A stretch of DNA of 37,628 nt from an uncultured Bacteroidales bacterium (GCA_903925275.1 CAIYES010000386.1:1-37628), one strand, 5' to 3'. Positions 26,416 to 34,179 are shown, counted from the stretch's first letter. Notes: generated from the sequence alone by a model not told the origin. Made by a program: numbers and translations.

Positions 26416-26925
26416 ATGGAAGGAATAATGAACGCGCTTCTGCTGGGTCTGGGTGTATTTATTTTCACCACAACAGCTCTTTTTGTATTGAAGAATCTCA
26501 TCGGTGGGAGCATTACAACCAATGCCTGGAAACCAAATGTACCGTACACCCGTTTAGTTTCTGAATCCGTTAAGTTTACGGGTTCCTTTCTCGCTGATAA
26601 AAACATCAAGAAATATCCTCCTTTCAAAATTTATTATTACAAGCACAGAAAATTTGCAGGGGTTTTTAATACAGAGGTGGTTATTTATCTGAAATCCAAT
26701 CCCGACATCCCGTCCCTTGTGAACACTGTCCTTCATGAAGTCATGCATTATGCACAATCGCAAACAGACAAGCAATATAAACACTACCATGAATTTACAG
26801 ACAAATATGGATATTGGAAAAATCCGTTTGAGATTCAGGCCAGAGCCTGGGCGGCTCAAAACTGTGATGCCTGTATCAGGTATCTGGCAGAAAAACAATT
26901 AATCATTAAACACGTTAACCTATGA
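26416..26925 (+). CDS. membrane-anchored zinc metallopeptidase-like protein (HExxH)
   Basis: This is a 169-aa protein from the ATG at 26416, 1 bp after the ATPase stop; an ATG at 26428 is an alternative. An N-terminal hydrophobic helix (residues 7-30, LLLGLGVFIFTTTALFVL) without a cleavage site should anchor it in the inner membrane. The rest contains LHEVMHYAQ, the zincin motif H107-E108-x-x-H111, and NPFEIQAR 28 residues later, whose E139 is a good candidate for the third zinc ligand. The layout resembles small SprT/M78-type zincins of phage and accessory DNA. It overlaps the caspase-like gene by 4 bp (ATGA). It is probably an active peptidase facing the cytoplasm or periplasm; the topology is not determined. 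Confidence 0.75.
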   Translation: MEGIMNALLLGLGVFIFTTTALFVLKNLIGGSITTNAWKPNVPYTRLVSESVKFTGSFLADKNIKKYPPFKIYYYKHRKFAGVFNTEVVIYLKSNPDIPSLVNTVLHEVMHYAQSQTDKQYKHYHEFTDKYGYWKNPFEIQARAWAAQNCDACIRYLAEKQLIIKHVNL

Positions 26926-27512
26926 AAACAACGCTCATCATCCATCCGCAGGACGATTCCACCACATTCCTCTGTGGTATTTACGCCAGTCTGTCGGATA
27001 AAACGGTCATCACCGGCGGCATGACCAGGGCCGAAGTGCAGAAACAGATTCGCTGTCACGACCGGGTCATGATGCTTGGCCATGGGTCGCAACTGGGGTT
27101 GTTTTCCGTTGGCCGGTTTCCTGATGCATATCCGTACATCATTGACAGAGCTATTGTCCGATCACTCGGGAGAAAGGCCGGCAATGTTTATATATGGTGT
27201 AATGCCGATTGTTTCGTCCGGGATCATGGTCTCACTGGATTCTTCAGCGGAATGTTCTGCAGTGAGGTGTCAGAATGCCAGTACTTTGGCGTGGGAAGCA
27301 CACAGGATCTGGTTGATGAATCCAACTATGGATTTTCCGAAATCGTTGCAAAACACCTGGACGAGCCACCAGTAGTTTTTTATAAAAATGTCCTCCATGA
27401 ATATGGTAGGCTGGCTAAGAGAAATCCGGTGGCTGAATATAACCATAGCCGGTTATATCTCAATCTACTGGAACCGAATATGTTTCATAACAACGTGAGA
27501 AAAACTGCATAA
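26922..27512 (+). CDS. caspase-like (clan CD) His/Cys protein
   Basis: This 196-aa soluble protein has the spacing of a caspase/CHAT-type dyad. VMMLGHGSQLGLFSVG carries H54-G55 after a hydrophobic strand, and NVYIWCNADCF carries C93 at the end of the next strand. This matches the clan CD arrangement of a strand-HG followed about 40 residues later by a strand-Cys. Further segments (GFFSGMFCSEVSECQYFGV) continue the alpha/beta fold. Caspase-like peptidases in bacteria cleave partner proteins in abortive-infection and conflict systems. The gene overlaps the upstream peptidase gene by 4 bp and is followed after 2 bp by the archaemetzincin gene. Activity and substrate are unproven, but the His/Cys pair and context make this the most effector-like gene of the operon. 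Confidence 0.7.
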   Translation: MKTTLIIHPQDDSTTFLCGIYASLSDKTVITGGMTRAEVQKQIRCHDRVMMLGHGSQLGLFSVGRFPDAYPYIIDRAIVRSLGRKAGNVYIWCNADCFVRDHGLTGFFSGMFCSEVSECQYFGVGSTQDLVDESNYGFSEIVAKHLDEPPVVFYKNVLHEYGRLAKRNPVAEYNHSRLYLNLLEPNMFHNNVRKTA

Positions 27513-27514
27513 AC

Positions 27515-28168
27515 ATGAAAAAACTGATCGTATCAAGTATCATACTCCTTCTTCTTTCCTGCAGCGGATGCAATAAGGATGATCATCGGACAGTAGTAAG
27601 TAAATTATCTTCCCGGGAAAAAGTAAAAAACGCCTGTCCTGAAAAGAAAGTCATACATATCCAGCCATTGGGGTATGTGAACGCAGAATACGTTAACGAA
27701 GTAGTATCTGCGGTTAAAAAGTTTTACGGATATGATTGTGTTGTTTTGCCTCAGGTGAAACCAACGGACGACATCATGGCTGCTAGCCAGATGAGATACG
27801 AGGCCAGTAAAATTTTGGATAAGTATAACTCCAAAGATTATGTGCTGATTTTAACAACTGAGGACATTGCGTGCAGAACCGAAAAATCATCGGAGTTGGG
27901 GATTTTTGGGCTGGGCTATATGCCTGGAACCACTTGTGTGGTGTCGACTTTCAGATTACGGAGAACTGACGGTAATCTTGTTCCCAATGCTGTTTTACTG
28001 GAAAGACTTGATAAGATATGTTTGCACGAAATCGGGCACAATCTTGGTTTGGACCATTGCTTGAATGATCCTCGATGTATGATGAATCCCGCAAATGGGA
28101 CAATCAGACAGGTGGACCGCGAGAGGATTTGGTTTTGCGACATATGCATGATCCACTTAAAACATTAA
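27515..28168 (+). CDS. archaemetzincin-family zinc metallopeptidase, predicted lipoprotein
   Basis: This 217-aa protein begins with a lipoprotein signal peptide, MKKLIVSSIILLLLSCSGC, with C16 or C19 as the lipidated cysteine. The catalytic motif HEIGHNLGLDH gives H171, E172, H175 and H181. It is followed by the archaemetzincin cysteine signature: C182, C188, M190, then exactly 17 residues to C208-x-x-C211 (WFCDIC). The first cysteine pair is separated by five residues rather than the usual four. Archaemetzincins are aminopeptidase-like metzincins with a second structural zinc. Placement at the cell envelope, at the end of an operon whose other products look cytoplasmic or inner-membrane, suggests action on an envelope substrate. 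The family call is firm; the role is not. Confidence 0.88.
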   Translation: MKKLIVSSIILLLLSCSGCNKDDHRTVVSKLSSREKVKNACPEKKVIHIQPLGYVNAEYVNEVVSAVKKFYGYDCVVLPQVKPTDDIMAASQMRYEASKILDKYNSKDYVLILTTEDIACRTEKSSELGIFGLGYMPGTTCVVSTFRLRRTDGNLVPNAVLLERLDKICLHEIGHNLGLDHCLNDPRCMMNPANGTIRQVDRERIWFCDICMIHLKH

Positions 28169-28318
28169 CAACGGTTTTTGTTTTAAAAAGAGACATGCGG
28201 TGGCCATGCCTGTCACTTTGACCAACCTTCGCCGAAGCAATCTGACCATCTCCCATTGATGATTGTTGGAAAGATATGATGGTCAACAAAAATCGGCAGC
28301 GGGTGGTCAAGAACTCCT

Positions 28319-28573
28319 ATGTTTCCAGTTCCATTTCGCAGTGTCCTCCTGCGGGTGGCCTGCGATCGCGAATTGATCGAACGCCCCAACGTAAGCGAAC
28401 TGTGTCGACGGGTCGCAGCAGCCTATTGCACCGATCACCAGGAAAACCTCAGTGCCCATAGCCTCAGGAACAATTTTGACAATCCATCTCCGGAAGCGCT
28501 GGAACAGGTGGAAGCAGAGCTTCAGCGTTGGCTGAGATACACCCCGAACCTGAAAAGGTTACAGAAGTATTAA
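28319..28573 (+). pseudogene. probable C-terminal remnant of an unknown gene
   Basis: The 84-codon frame from 28319 reads coherently after its first residues (SELCRRVAAAYCTDHQENLS, then SHSLRNNF-like and a helical Glu/Leu-rich end, AEALEQVEAEL-like). It lacks a plausible N-terminus: upstream in this frame is a stop at 28277-28279, and the frame opened by ATG at 28276 runs out of phase. The text resembles the C-terminus of longer Bacteroidetes hypothetical proteins. I read it as the tail of a broken gene, though a short intact gene cannot be excluded. Confidence 0.35.
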
Positions 28574-28630
28574 CTGTTGTCCTCCCTGCAATGTTTTTCA
28601 GCAGGAGCCAAAGATTATACCTTTCAGCAA

Positions 28631-28660
28631 GGATAAAGCCAGGATAAAGCCAGGATAAAG
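28631..28660. repeat. 11-bp tandem repeat, 2.7 copies
   Basis: GGATAAAGCCA is repeated without mismatch at 28631-28641 and 28642-28652, with a partial third copy at 28653-28660. It lies in non-coding DNA just after the gene remnant at 28319-28573. Confidence 0.85.
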
Positions 28661-28714
28661 GTAGCGACGATAATGGTTGCATGAACATTGTATAATGACC
28701 CCATGCACAAGACC

Positions 28715-28790
28715 GAACAAAACATACAGGAAGACTGAACAAAACATATAGGAAGACTGAACAAAGCATACAGGAAGACTGAACAAAACG
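28715..28790. repeat. 22-bp tandem repeat, about 3.5 copies
   Basis: The unit starts GAACAAAACATACAGG and ends AAGACT. Copies lie at 28715-28736, 28737-28758 and 28759-28780, with a partial copy at 28781-28790. Copies 2 and 3 each differ by one base from copy 1. No gene crosses the array. Confidence 0.88.
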
Positions 28791-28844
28791 CACCAATAAT
28801 GCAAAATATTCGACATTATCTATTATATATCAAATCGTTACATG

Positions 28845-28858
28845 GGGTGTATACACCC
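28845..28858. repeat. 14-bp perfect palindrome
   Basis: GGGTGTATACACCC is a perfect palindrome without a loop, about 32 bp upstream of a TAnnTTTG box. It could be an operator for a dimeric regulator. There is no T-tract, so it is not a terminator. Confidence 0.5.
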
Positions 28859-28889
28859 TTTTACACTACCCCAGGCTGTTGTTTCAGTT

Positions 28890-28897
28890 TACCTTTG
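28890..28897 (+). promoter_or_regulatory. -7 box upstream of the interrupted gene at 29014
   Basis: TACCTTTG matches TAnnTTTG. A TTG (28879-28881) lies 8 bp upstream, the same odd spacing as at 444-462 upstream of the four-CxxC gene. The ATG at 29014 is about 116 bases downstream, longer than usual. Confidence 0.35.
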
Positions 28898-29013
28898 TCG
28901 CGAATTCAATAACAAACCTGTTGTCACATAAACAGTTAACCTGATGAAAGCATTTGTACAAATACCCAGATTCCGGCCGGGATCACAGTTATTAACCTTT
29001 AAATTTTAAAACC

Positions 29014-29292
29014 ATGTCTAAAACAAGAAGAAATGCCCTGACGAAAAATTTCAGCGGCAAGTTTGGTGATTAGATGGTATATCGCAACCGCGACGGGGTT
29101 ACCACCCTGGGGCCGATGCCTAAGAAAAACAATAACCCGCCCACGGAGTCACAGTTATCAATACGCCGGAAATTCAAGATGGCAAGCCGCTGGGCGAAAC
29201 AAGTGCTGCAGGACACGCCATGGCGTGTCCCCACCGCAAGGCGTGTCCCCACCGCAAGGCGTCTATTTAGCATCGTATCAGACATTATATAA
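29014..29292 (+). pseudogene. interrupted small Bacteroidetes protein (MSKTR-NALTK-FSGK family)
   Basis: From ATG 29014 the frame reads MSKTRRNALTKNFSGKFGD and then hits TAG at 29071-29073. It continues in the same frame as MVYRNRDGVTTLGPMPKKNN with a coherent basic sequence (QLSIRRKFKMASRWAKQVLQ). Relatives that I remember have Gln after the GD, so a CAG-to-TAG change is the simplest explanation. At 29211 the coding sequence runs into the GC-rich palindrome and 18-bp repeats, and the frame ends at 29292 with a repeat-encoded tail. It is therefore damaged twice, by a nonsense mutation and by repeat insertion or end loss. Confidence 0.6.
29211..29262. repeat. GC-rich palindrome plus 18-bp tandem repeats, copy 1
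   Basis: A 20-bp perfect palindrome (GGACACGCCA followed by TGGCGTGTCC, 29211-29230) overlaps the first of two identical 18-bp units GGCGTGTCCCCACCGCAA at 29222-29239 and 29240-29257. A third unit is broken off after GGCGT. The same palindrome and unit occur at the right edge of the window. The sequence is far more GC-rich than its surroundings. Confidence 0.9.
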
Positions 29293-29362
29293 AGTATACA
29301 TGAATAGTATTGTTTGGTACAATTGTGATTAATTTTGGAAATTAAAATAACAATTGATCGAA

Positions 29363-29749
29363 ATGACGAAAATGCTCAATAGTCTTGAAGGTATGCGTGT
29401 TCTGATTGTAAATGACGACAAAATCCTGCTGCGTTATACCAGCCATTTAATAAATCAGTGGAAGGGCTCAACTGATTTTGCAATGGATGGAAAAATGGCG
29501 GTGAAAATGGTGTCTGAAAACATCTATGATATTGTTCTGATGGATCCTATGATGCCGATTATGGATGGATATGAAGCCACACGTTTGATTCGATCTATGG
29601 AAGGGGAATACTTCCGGAATTTACCAATCATTATTTTTTTCAGAATGCCTGAATATGAAAGGATGCGTGAATGTGGAGCTACTGATTTTATTTCTATAGA
29701 TTCTCTTAAAGAAGATTTTCACGCACTACTTTCACGCTATCTGAAATAG
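29363..29749 (+). CDS. receiver-domain protein lacking two switch residues
   Basis: This is a 128-aa stand-alone CheY-like receiver from the ATG at 29363; the TTG at 29354 is less likely. The acidic pair D18-D19 (VLIVNDD) and the phosphoacceptor D61 (IVLMDPMMPIMDGYEATRLI) are present. The conserved Thr/Ser (expected in IIALT) is F93 in LPIIIFFRMPE. The conserved Lys of the KP motif is I112 in ATDFISIDS. The two residues that transmit phosphorylation are therefore missing, and the domain may be phosphorylation-independent or decaying. There is no output domain and no nearby kinase. It lies among gene remnants and repeats between the two operon modules. Confidence 0.8.
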   Translation: MTKMLNSLEGMRVLIVNDDKILLRYTSHLINQWKGSTDFAMDGKMAVKMVSENIYDIVLMDPMMPIMDGYEATRLIRSMEGEYFRNLPIIIFFRMPEYERMRECGATDFISIDSLKEDFHALLSRYLK

Positions 29750-29866
29750 TGCGAATACCTGAATAATAGTATTATAATGTATTTAGCATTAGTTTATTAA
29801 GGCCTTTGAAAGCTAAACACCCTAACCCGACTTTCAGTATGGTTTATCGAATCAGAATTTCCAAAA

Positions 29867-30079
29867 ATGATGGGTGAAAGGAAACCCCAAACCAAATCCG
29901 ATGAAATCCTAACCGTTGAAGAAGTTGGTGAGATTCTCAAAGTAACCCCCCCAATCGTCTATAAATTGCTAAAGAAAAGGAAGCTACAGAAGGTGAAAAT
30001 TTCTACCATTGACAAACCCGGTGTAAAACCGAAAATCAGGGTGCGGAGGGGTGTGACCTTCCCCGGAAATTCCTCTTGA
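29867..30079 (+). CDS. small excisionase-like helix-turn-helix protein
   Basis: This 70-aa protein has a MerR/excisionase-type HTH: EILTVEEVGEILKV followed by TPPIVYKLLKKRKLQKVKI, then a basic strand KPKIRVRRG. Such proteins bind DNA to control excision or transcription in integrative elements. The ending after RVRRG (VTFPGNSS) is not typical, so the C-terminus may be shortened or altered. The gene is 21 bp from the convergent 3' end of the HD-domain gene. No integrase is visible in the window, so its element may be incomplete or lie outside. Confidence 0.65.
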   Translation: MMGERKPQTKSDEILTVEEVGEILKVTPPIVYKLLKKRKLQKVKISTIDKPGVKPKIRVRRGVTFPGNSS

Positions 30080-30100
30080 TCCCAACTGGTTTAACTTTCC

Positions 30101-30679
30101 TCACAATTGCTTGTTCCCCAGCACACCCGGATATCTTAAGAAACTCAACAGGACGCGTCGGGTCCGAACAAGGTCGCTGAGTTCGGTCTCCATATCCTTG
30201 CTTACCTGCTTTGCCATTGGCAGTACATACGTTTCCGTTTCGTTCAGGTAACGGCTCATTTTACTTTTCGGGTAATTATCCCGGTGAAGGTCGGTCAGAT
30301 TACTGATGCGGTCGGCGACTTTCAGTATTTTTGCATTGACTGTTCCATTTTCCAGAATGTTTTTCAGGTATTCAGCCTTGGTCACTTTAGTTGATTTGGT
30401 CACTTCAAGCACCAGGTCGACCACCTGGTTTGAGTGTTCATCAATGTTCCGGATATCCTGTTCGTTAGTTTGCGGGCAATCCTCGAAGAGGTCGTGTATG
30501 ACCGATGCCTTGAGCAGTATGGGATCGGAAAACATTTTGTAATCCAGCAGGATAGCCAGCGTAGCAAAGGCATGCCTGAACTGGTTGCCTCCGACTTTTC
30601 TCCTGACGCCAATCAGCGTAGTGGCCTTTATAATATACGGGGCAAGTACCAGGCCTTTCAATTTTTCAATGTCGTTCAT
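30101..30679 (-). CDS. RelA/SpoT-type HD hydrolase (small alarmone hydrolase-like)
   Basis: This 192-aa single-domain HD protein has the motif order of the RelA/SpoT hydrolase domain: FRHAF (H36), VIHDLFED (H62-D63 and E66-D67, like HDVVEDT) and KVADRISNL (like K-[VL]-ADR-x-x-NL). There is no synthetase or regulatory domain. The length fits small alarmone hydrolases, also called MESH1-type, which remove pyrophosphate from (p)ppGpp or related nucleotides. Its ATG overlaps the stop of the upstream repeat-protein gene by 4 bp, so it is the last gene of the MoxR operon. Its presence there suggests control of an alarmone-type signal or relief of toxicity, but the substrate is unproven. Confidence 0.75.
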   Translation of the reverse strand: MNDIEKLKGLVLAPYIIKATTLIGVRRKVGGNQFRHAFATLAILLDYKMFSDPILLKASVIHDLFEDCPQTNEQDIRNIDEHSNQVVDLVLEVTKSTKVTKAEYLKNILENGTVNAKILKVADRISNLTDLHRDNYPKSKMSRYLNETETYVLPMAKQVSKDMETELSDLVRTRRVLLSFLRYPGVLGNKQL

Positions 30680-31743
30680 TTCTGTAATATTTTGTGTATA
30701 TCATGTATCATTGTTGCAATTTTTCCTGATTGTTTCCATAAATTGTACCCCAGCATGATTTCTTTCTCGGCATCACCGCTAATCACCTGTGACAAAGCCA
30801 CCAAAAACTCAGTAGTTTCCGCATTAAGCTTCGGTTTTACTGCTTCAATCGTTAAATTGACATCCCAATTCAGGGTGCAGTCGCAATCGGATAAAATGGT
30901 TTTCATTTTCCGGATCCAATACCCTGGATTTGTGTTGCCGCACAAACAGAAGAATATTTTGAAAAAGAGAATCCGGGGAATTGCATAAACTTTTGCATCC
31001 CGGCGCAATTTCCATGCTCTTGTAACCATTTTCCTGGCCATTCTGTCACGGTTTGATAGCAGGTATAACCTTGCAAGGTGACAATATGTTCCGGGGACTT
31101 CAAAACCAATTTCAATCAGGTGGAGGTATATTTTTTCAGCCTCCTCAAATCTTTTCCCAACAAGATGGTCAAGCGCCTCAGAACGTAACCGAAATGCGGA
31201 GTCATGCTTCGGCGATATGAGCTCCAGCCCGTCCGGATCAAATAGTGGAAAGAGGGGTACTCCTTTCTGAACACATTGATACTGATGTTCGGCACTACGG
31301 TCTCGTCTGGATAAGCGAACCCATTTGTCTTTTAATTTTTCATCAGCATCCATGCGATATTTTTCCATCAACCGATCAGCCCTGGCGTAAATTTCTTCTC
31401 CTTTTTCCGCATCAGTAAGACATTTGAATTTCCACAACCCCAGCAAGGGGATGATTGTTTCAATCGAATCTTCAGGCATTGCCAATAATTCCGTTTCCAG
31501 AAACGAACAGGCCTCATTCACCCTGTCAGGGTTAATTGCTATTCTGATGTTGCTGCACATTAAATCGACCAGGACCTTTTTATAGTCCTGGTTCATCTCA
31601 GAACCTGAAACCCACTGGTCAACAACATCGGCAGGGGTTTCGGTCAGCGTGGGTTCCCAACTGTAGATACCTGCCAATACCGACATGTCGTCGAAGTATA
31701 TCCTGTCTTTCTTGCTGATATTATCTCCTTGATCAACTATCAT
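30676..31743 (-). CDS. helical-repeat (TPR-like) protein of the MoxR operon
   Basis: This 355-aa mostly helical protein has TPR-like stretches such as HLVGKRFEEAEKIYLHLIEI followed by GTYCHLARLYLLSNRDRMAR, with Ala/Leu/Tyr at typical TPR positions. The N-terminal 130 residues are acidic and unrecognised. There is no signal peptide or catalytic motif. It lies 24 bp after the 775-aa gene and overlaps the start of the HD hydrolase gene by 4 bp, so it is the third gene of a four-gene operon. TPR proteins usually act as assembly scaffolds, and here it could bridge the MoxR ATPase and its partners. The number of repeats cannot be settled by eye. Confidence 0.7.
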   Translation of the reverse strand: MIVDQGDNISKKDRIYFDDMSVLAGIYSWEPTLTETPADVVDQWVSGSEMNQDYKKVLVDLMCSNIRIAINPDRVNEACSFLETELLAMPEDSIETIIPLLGLWKFKCLTDAEKGEEIYARADRLMEKYRMDADEKLKDKWVRLSRRDRSAEHQYQCVQKGVPLFPLFDPDGLELISPKHDSAFRLRSEALDHLVGKRFEEAEKIYLHLIEIGFEVPGTYCHLARLYLLSNRDRMARKMVTRAWKLRRDAKVYAIPRILFFKIFFCLCGNTNPGYWIRKMKTILSDCDCTLNWDVNLTIEAVKPKLNAETTEFLVALSQVISGDAEKEIMLGYNLWKQSGKIATMIHDIHKILQK

Positions 31744-31767
31744 AAAGTTTGTCGTTTCTTGTATGTT

Positions 31768-34095
31768 TCAATAGTTGGTTTTTAGTTGCTTCTGCATATA
31801 GAGAGGAAGCATGTTGTAATATTGGGTACTCTGCTGTCCAAGAGCCTTTTCAACTTCAGGTGAAAACGTGCTGCCATCTTTATCCATGGGCATTACAGCG
31901 TACCGGTTACGCATCTCGTCTATCTTTTCTGCCGGGAAGAAGCTTTGTGGCACCAGCGATAGGCTGATGTTTCGCTGGTGAGCCTCCTTGTAGAGTATGT
32001 TCGAAGGTTTGTAATGTTCTGGAGCAATGATGACAACCTGTTCGTGTGCATAGGGAAGGGCAAAAAGGATTAAAGCAGTTTGCCAGTCTTCAGGCGAAAT
32101 TGACAACCTATGATTTGCTTCATAATAGGCAATCAGTGATTCGAAGCCACCGGAATAATGTGATGAAAGAACAGGACAACATGTAAAATCATTGTCTTCC
32201 AGCCATTTAGCCCCCTGAATGGCATTGATACAGGGATTACCGAAGATAGTTATGCCAGCCAGCCTCGACATTGAATTTACACTCGAAACAAGGTTGAGCG
32301 GTACGGAACATGACTGTTCAAGGGTAATCGTGGAGACGAAGGCTGAGCCCCGGTCACTACAAAATTCTCTGAATCTTGCCTTGTCTGAAACGTGGTCCCC
32401 AACGCTTGAACCGGCAAACAACAATGACCAGTGTGGAGGTTCTGCTGTTTCTTCACCGGAAAATATAAATACCGACGGGTCGGGGTGTTTCCCGTCCGGG
32501 ATATGCGGGCGTTTTCGAAAGGAAGCGGTTTTCACATAAATCCTGTTTTCACCGCGGATAATTGAACGTATAGTGGATTTCAGATCCGGGCCATCACCAA
32601 TAGAACCTTCGAAGATGGTTGATTCTTTTTCCATCACACGAACATTTGTGATTTTGGCGGCACGGGCAGCCGTACCATATAAAAGAGCTTCACACGGAGG
32701 CCAAATCCATGGGCAAAAATGTATTTTATCCTTTCTTTTTTTCGGTTCATCAGTCCACTTCCACCAGTGGTTTATCTTATTTTCAGAACTTTGTTCAGAA
32801 TTGTTGGCCTTGATGTTGATTTTTTCCTTGTCGGTGATGACATGCCGATTCTCTCCATCCTGTTCAGTTTTAATGAGATGATATGTTCCTGTTTCGATGC
32901 CTTCACCATTTACCGGCGCTATGACCCTGAGATCAGGGAATTGCAATGAAGAAGCCCATTCACGCCGGATATCCATGATCGCCTTTGTAAGACACTTGCA
33001 AAATTTTTCAGGCATTTTCCCACCGGCAACTTCCAGAATTTCGCTGATCGAGGGTGCACTTCTCTGACCGATCAGGCGCAGGTTTGAAAGGATCCAATCC
33101 AAATCGGGAAGATGGCTGCTTTCGACAGCTTCCTTTATCTCGCCGGTAACTCCATCATCATTGCCAAAAAATGTCTCGGTGGCTTTTTGAATGATCTCTC
33201 TGTAGATAATTTGGTAATCAGGAAGTTTAACCTCCTGATGTCCGCTGATACCTGCAATCTGCCTGTTTTGTTCGTAAATTGTTGACATAACCGGAAAGTT
33301 GTCTGAGAATCGCAGCGACATTCCCGGGTGAATAATCACTCTTTCGATGTTCAGTTTTGGATTGCCGGTGTCCGGAATATCAGCAGGTTTAATTAATGAA
33401 TCCTGCATCAAAGTGGTAATTTGAGTCCAATGGGCGAGCCCCCCTGTGAACAGGACATGTTTGTGCTGGTCCATGAGGTACTTCAATCTGGCAGCCATGA
33501 CTATTTCCCTTCGTTGATCAATATAGGGATCCCTGGCCAATGCAGCGATTTTTTCGTTTCGTGAAACATATTGGGACAGATTGAATGCGCTTGCCTTCGG
33601 CTCTTCGATTTGACTATCCTTTTCCTGACCCGATGCAAACTCATCGAGGTCTACGCCAAAAACCGGAATATCAAGTTCGATCCCACACCTGATCGCCTCA
33701 ATGATAGAGTCGGTTGAACAAAGGCTGATCATGTAGCGATCGGAGAAGTTAAGAAACTTGTTACGAATTGATGCCGGCATTTCATTCAGAGACATGCGAT
33801 AATACTCTTGCAGAAATAGTGCAGTTCTCCTGTACTGTGGATGAATCAACCTGTTCTTTATCAGCAAACCAAGCATGTTTGGGAGCAAAATGCCCTTGCT
33901 TTTGCCGCAACCAAGTTCCCTCAGCCATGAAGTCAATTCTGAGGTAACCCCGGGGCCCAGTTCCACTGCGATGGCTTCGGGTCTTTTCAGTTTATGTCGG
34001 CAAACCGCATTAACTTTGGCTGCGAATACCGACCGGTAATGAATGGCAGGTATTGCCTGCAGGATACTTCCCCTGATGTTAATTTCTGGTACCAT
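31768..34095 (-). CDS. 775-aa protein with TraB/EreA-like N-terminal domain
   Basis: The N-terminal third resembles the TraB/TIKI/EreA-type fold: AIAVELGPGVTSEL near residue 42 (like the VAVELD element), SIIEAIRCGIELDIPVFGVD near 130-150 (like the IEAA...G..V..ID element) and KHVLFTGGLAHWTQI near 213-226 (like the VVGAGH element). This fold includes metal-dependent hydrolases and peptidases. The remaining 500 residues are unrecognised, with a Trp-rich stretch (NHWWKWTDEPKKRKD; FCPWIWPPCEALLYG) near 440-475. There is no signal peptide. It is the second gene of the operon, 84 bp after MoxR and 24 bp before the repeat-protein gene. It could be the effector or main substrate of the MoxR ATPase. 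The fold match is from short motifs only. Confidence 0.6.
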   Translation of the reverse strand: MVPEINIRGSILQAIPAIHYRSVFAAKVNAVCRHKLKRPEAIAVELGPGVTSELTSWLRELGCGKSKGILLPNMLGLLIKNRLIHPQYRRTALFLQEYYRMSLNEMPASIRNKFLNFSDRYMISLCSTDSIIEAIRCGIELDIPVFGVDLDEFASGQEKDSQIEEPKASAFNLSQYVSRNEKIAALARDPYIDQRREIVMAARLKYLMDQHKHVLFTGGLAHWTQITTLMQDSLIKPADIPDTGNPKLNIERVIIHPGMSLRFSDNFPVMSTIYEQNRQIAGISGHQEVKLPDYQIIYREIIQKATETFFGNDDGVTGEIKEAVESSHLPDLDWILSNLRLIGQRSAPSISEILEVAGGKMPEKFCKCLTKAIMDIRREWASSLQFPDLRVIAPVNGEGIETGTYHLIKTEQDGENRHVITDKEKINIKANNSEQSSENKINHWWKWTDEPKKRKDKIHFCPWIWPPCEALLYGTAARAAKITNVRVMEKESTIFEGSIGDGPDLKSTIRSIIRGENRIYVKTASFRKRPHIPDGKHPDPSVFIFSGEETAEPPHWSLLFAGSSVGDHVSDKARFREFCSDRGSAFVSTITLEQSCSVPLNLVSSVNSMSRLAGITIFGNPCINAIQGAKWLEDNDFTCCPVLSSHYSGGFESLIAYYEANHRLSISPEDWQTALILFALPYAHEQVVIIAPEHYKPSNILYKEAHQRNISLSLVPQSFFPAEKIDEMRNRYAVMPMDKDGSTFSPEVEKALGQQSTQYYNMLPLYMQKQLKTNY

Positions 34096-34179
34096 AATTT
34101 ATGCCATTTCATATGTTAATAATTTCTATTTTATTGGTCATATGGAATACCCATAATTATCATTCACGGTTTGCATGAA

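Larger units (their letters stand above)
28574..29013. other. gene-free repeat-bearing intergenic region
   Basis: These 440 bp hold no credible gene. They contain two separate tandem arrays (28631-28660 and 28715-28790), a 14-bp perfect palindrome at 28845-28858 and a -7 box at 28890-28897 leading to the pseudogene at 29014. The leftward frames across the 22-bp array (Cys/Phe/Val-rich) are products of the repeat. Confidence 0.55.

Noticed and set aside
28631..28790. CRISPR array
   Set aside because: The units are contiguous without spacers, and no cas gene is present in the window.
28598..28816. Leftward Cys/Phe-rich ORFs over the tandem repeats
   Set aside because: Their repeated peptide is a direct translation of the 22-bp array; no start context or neighbouring operon.
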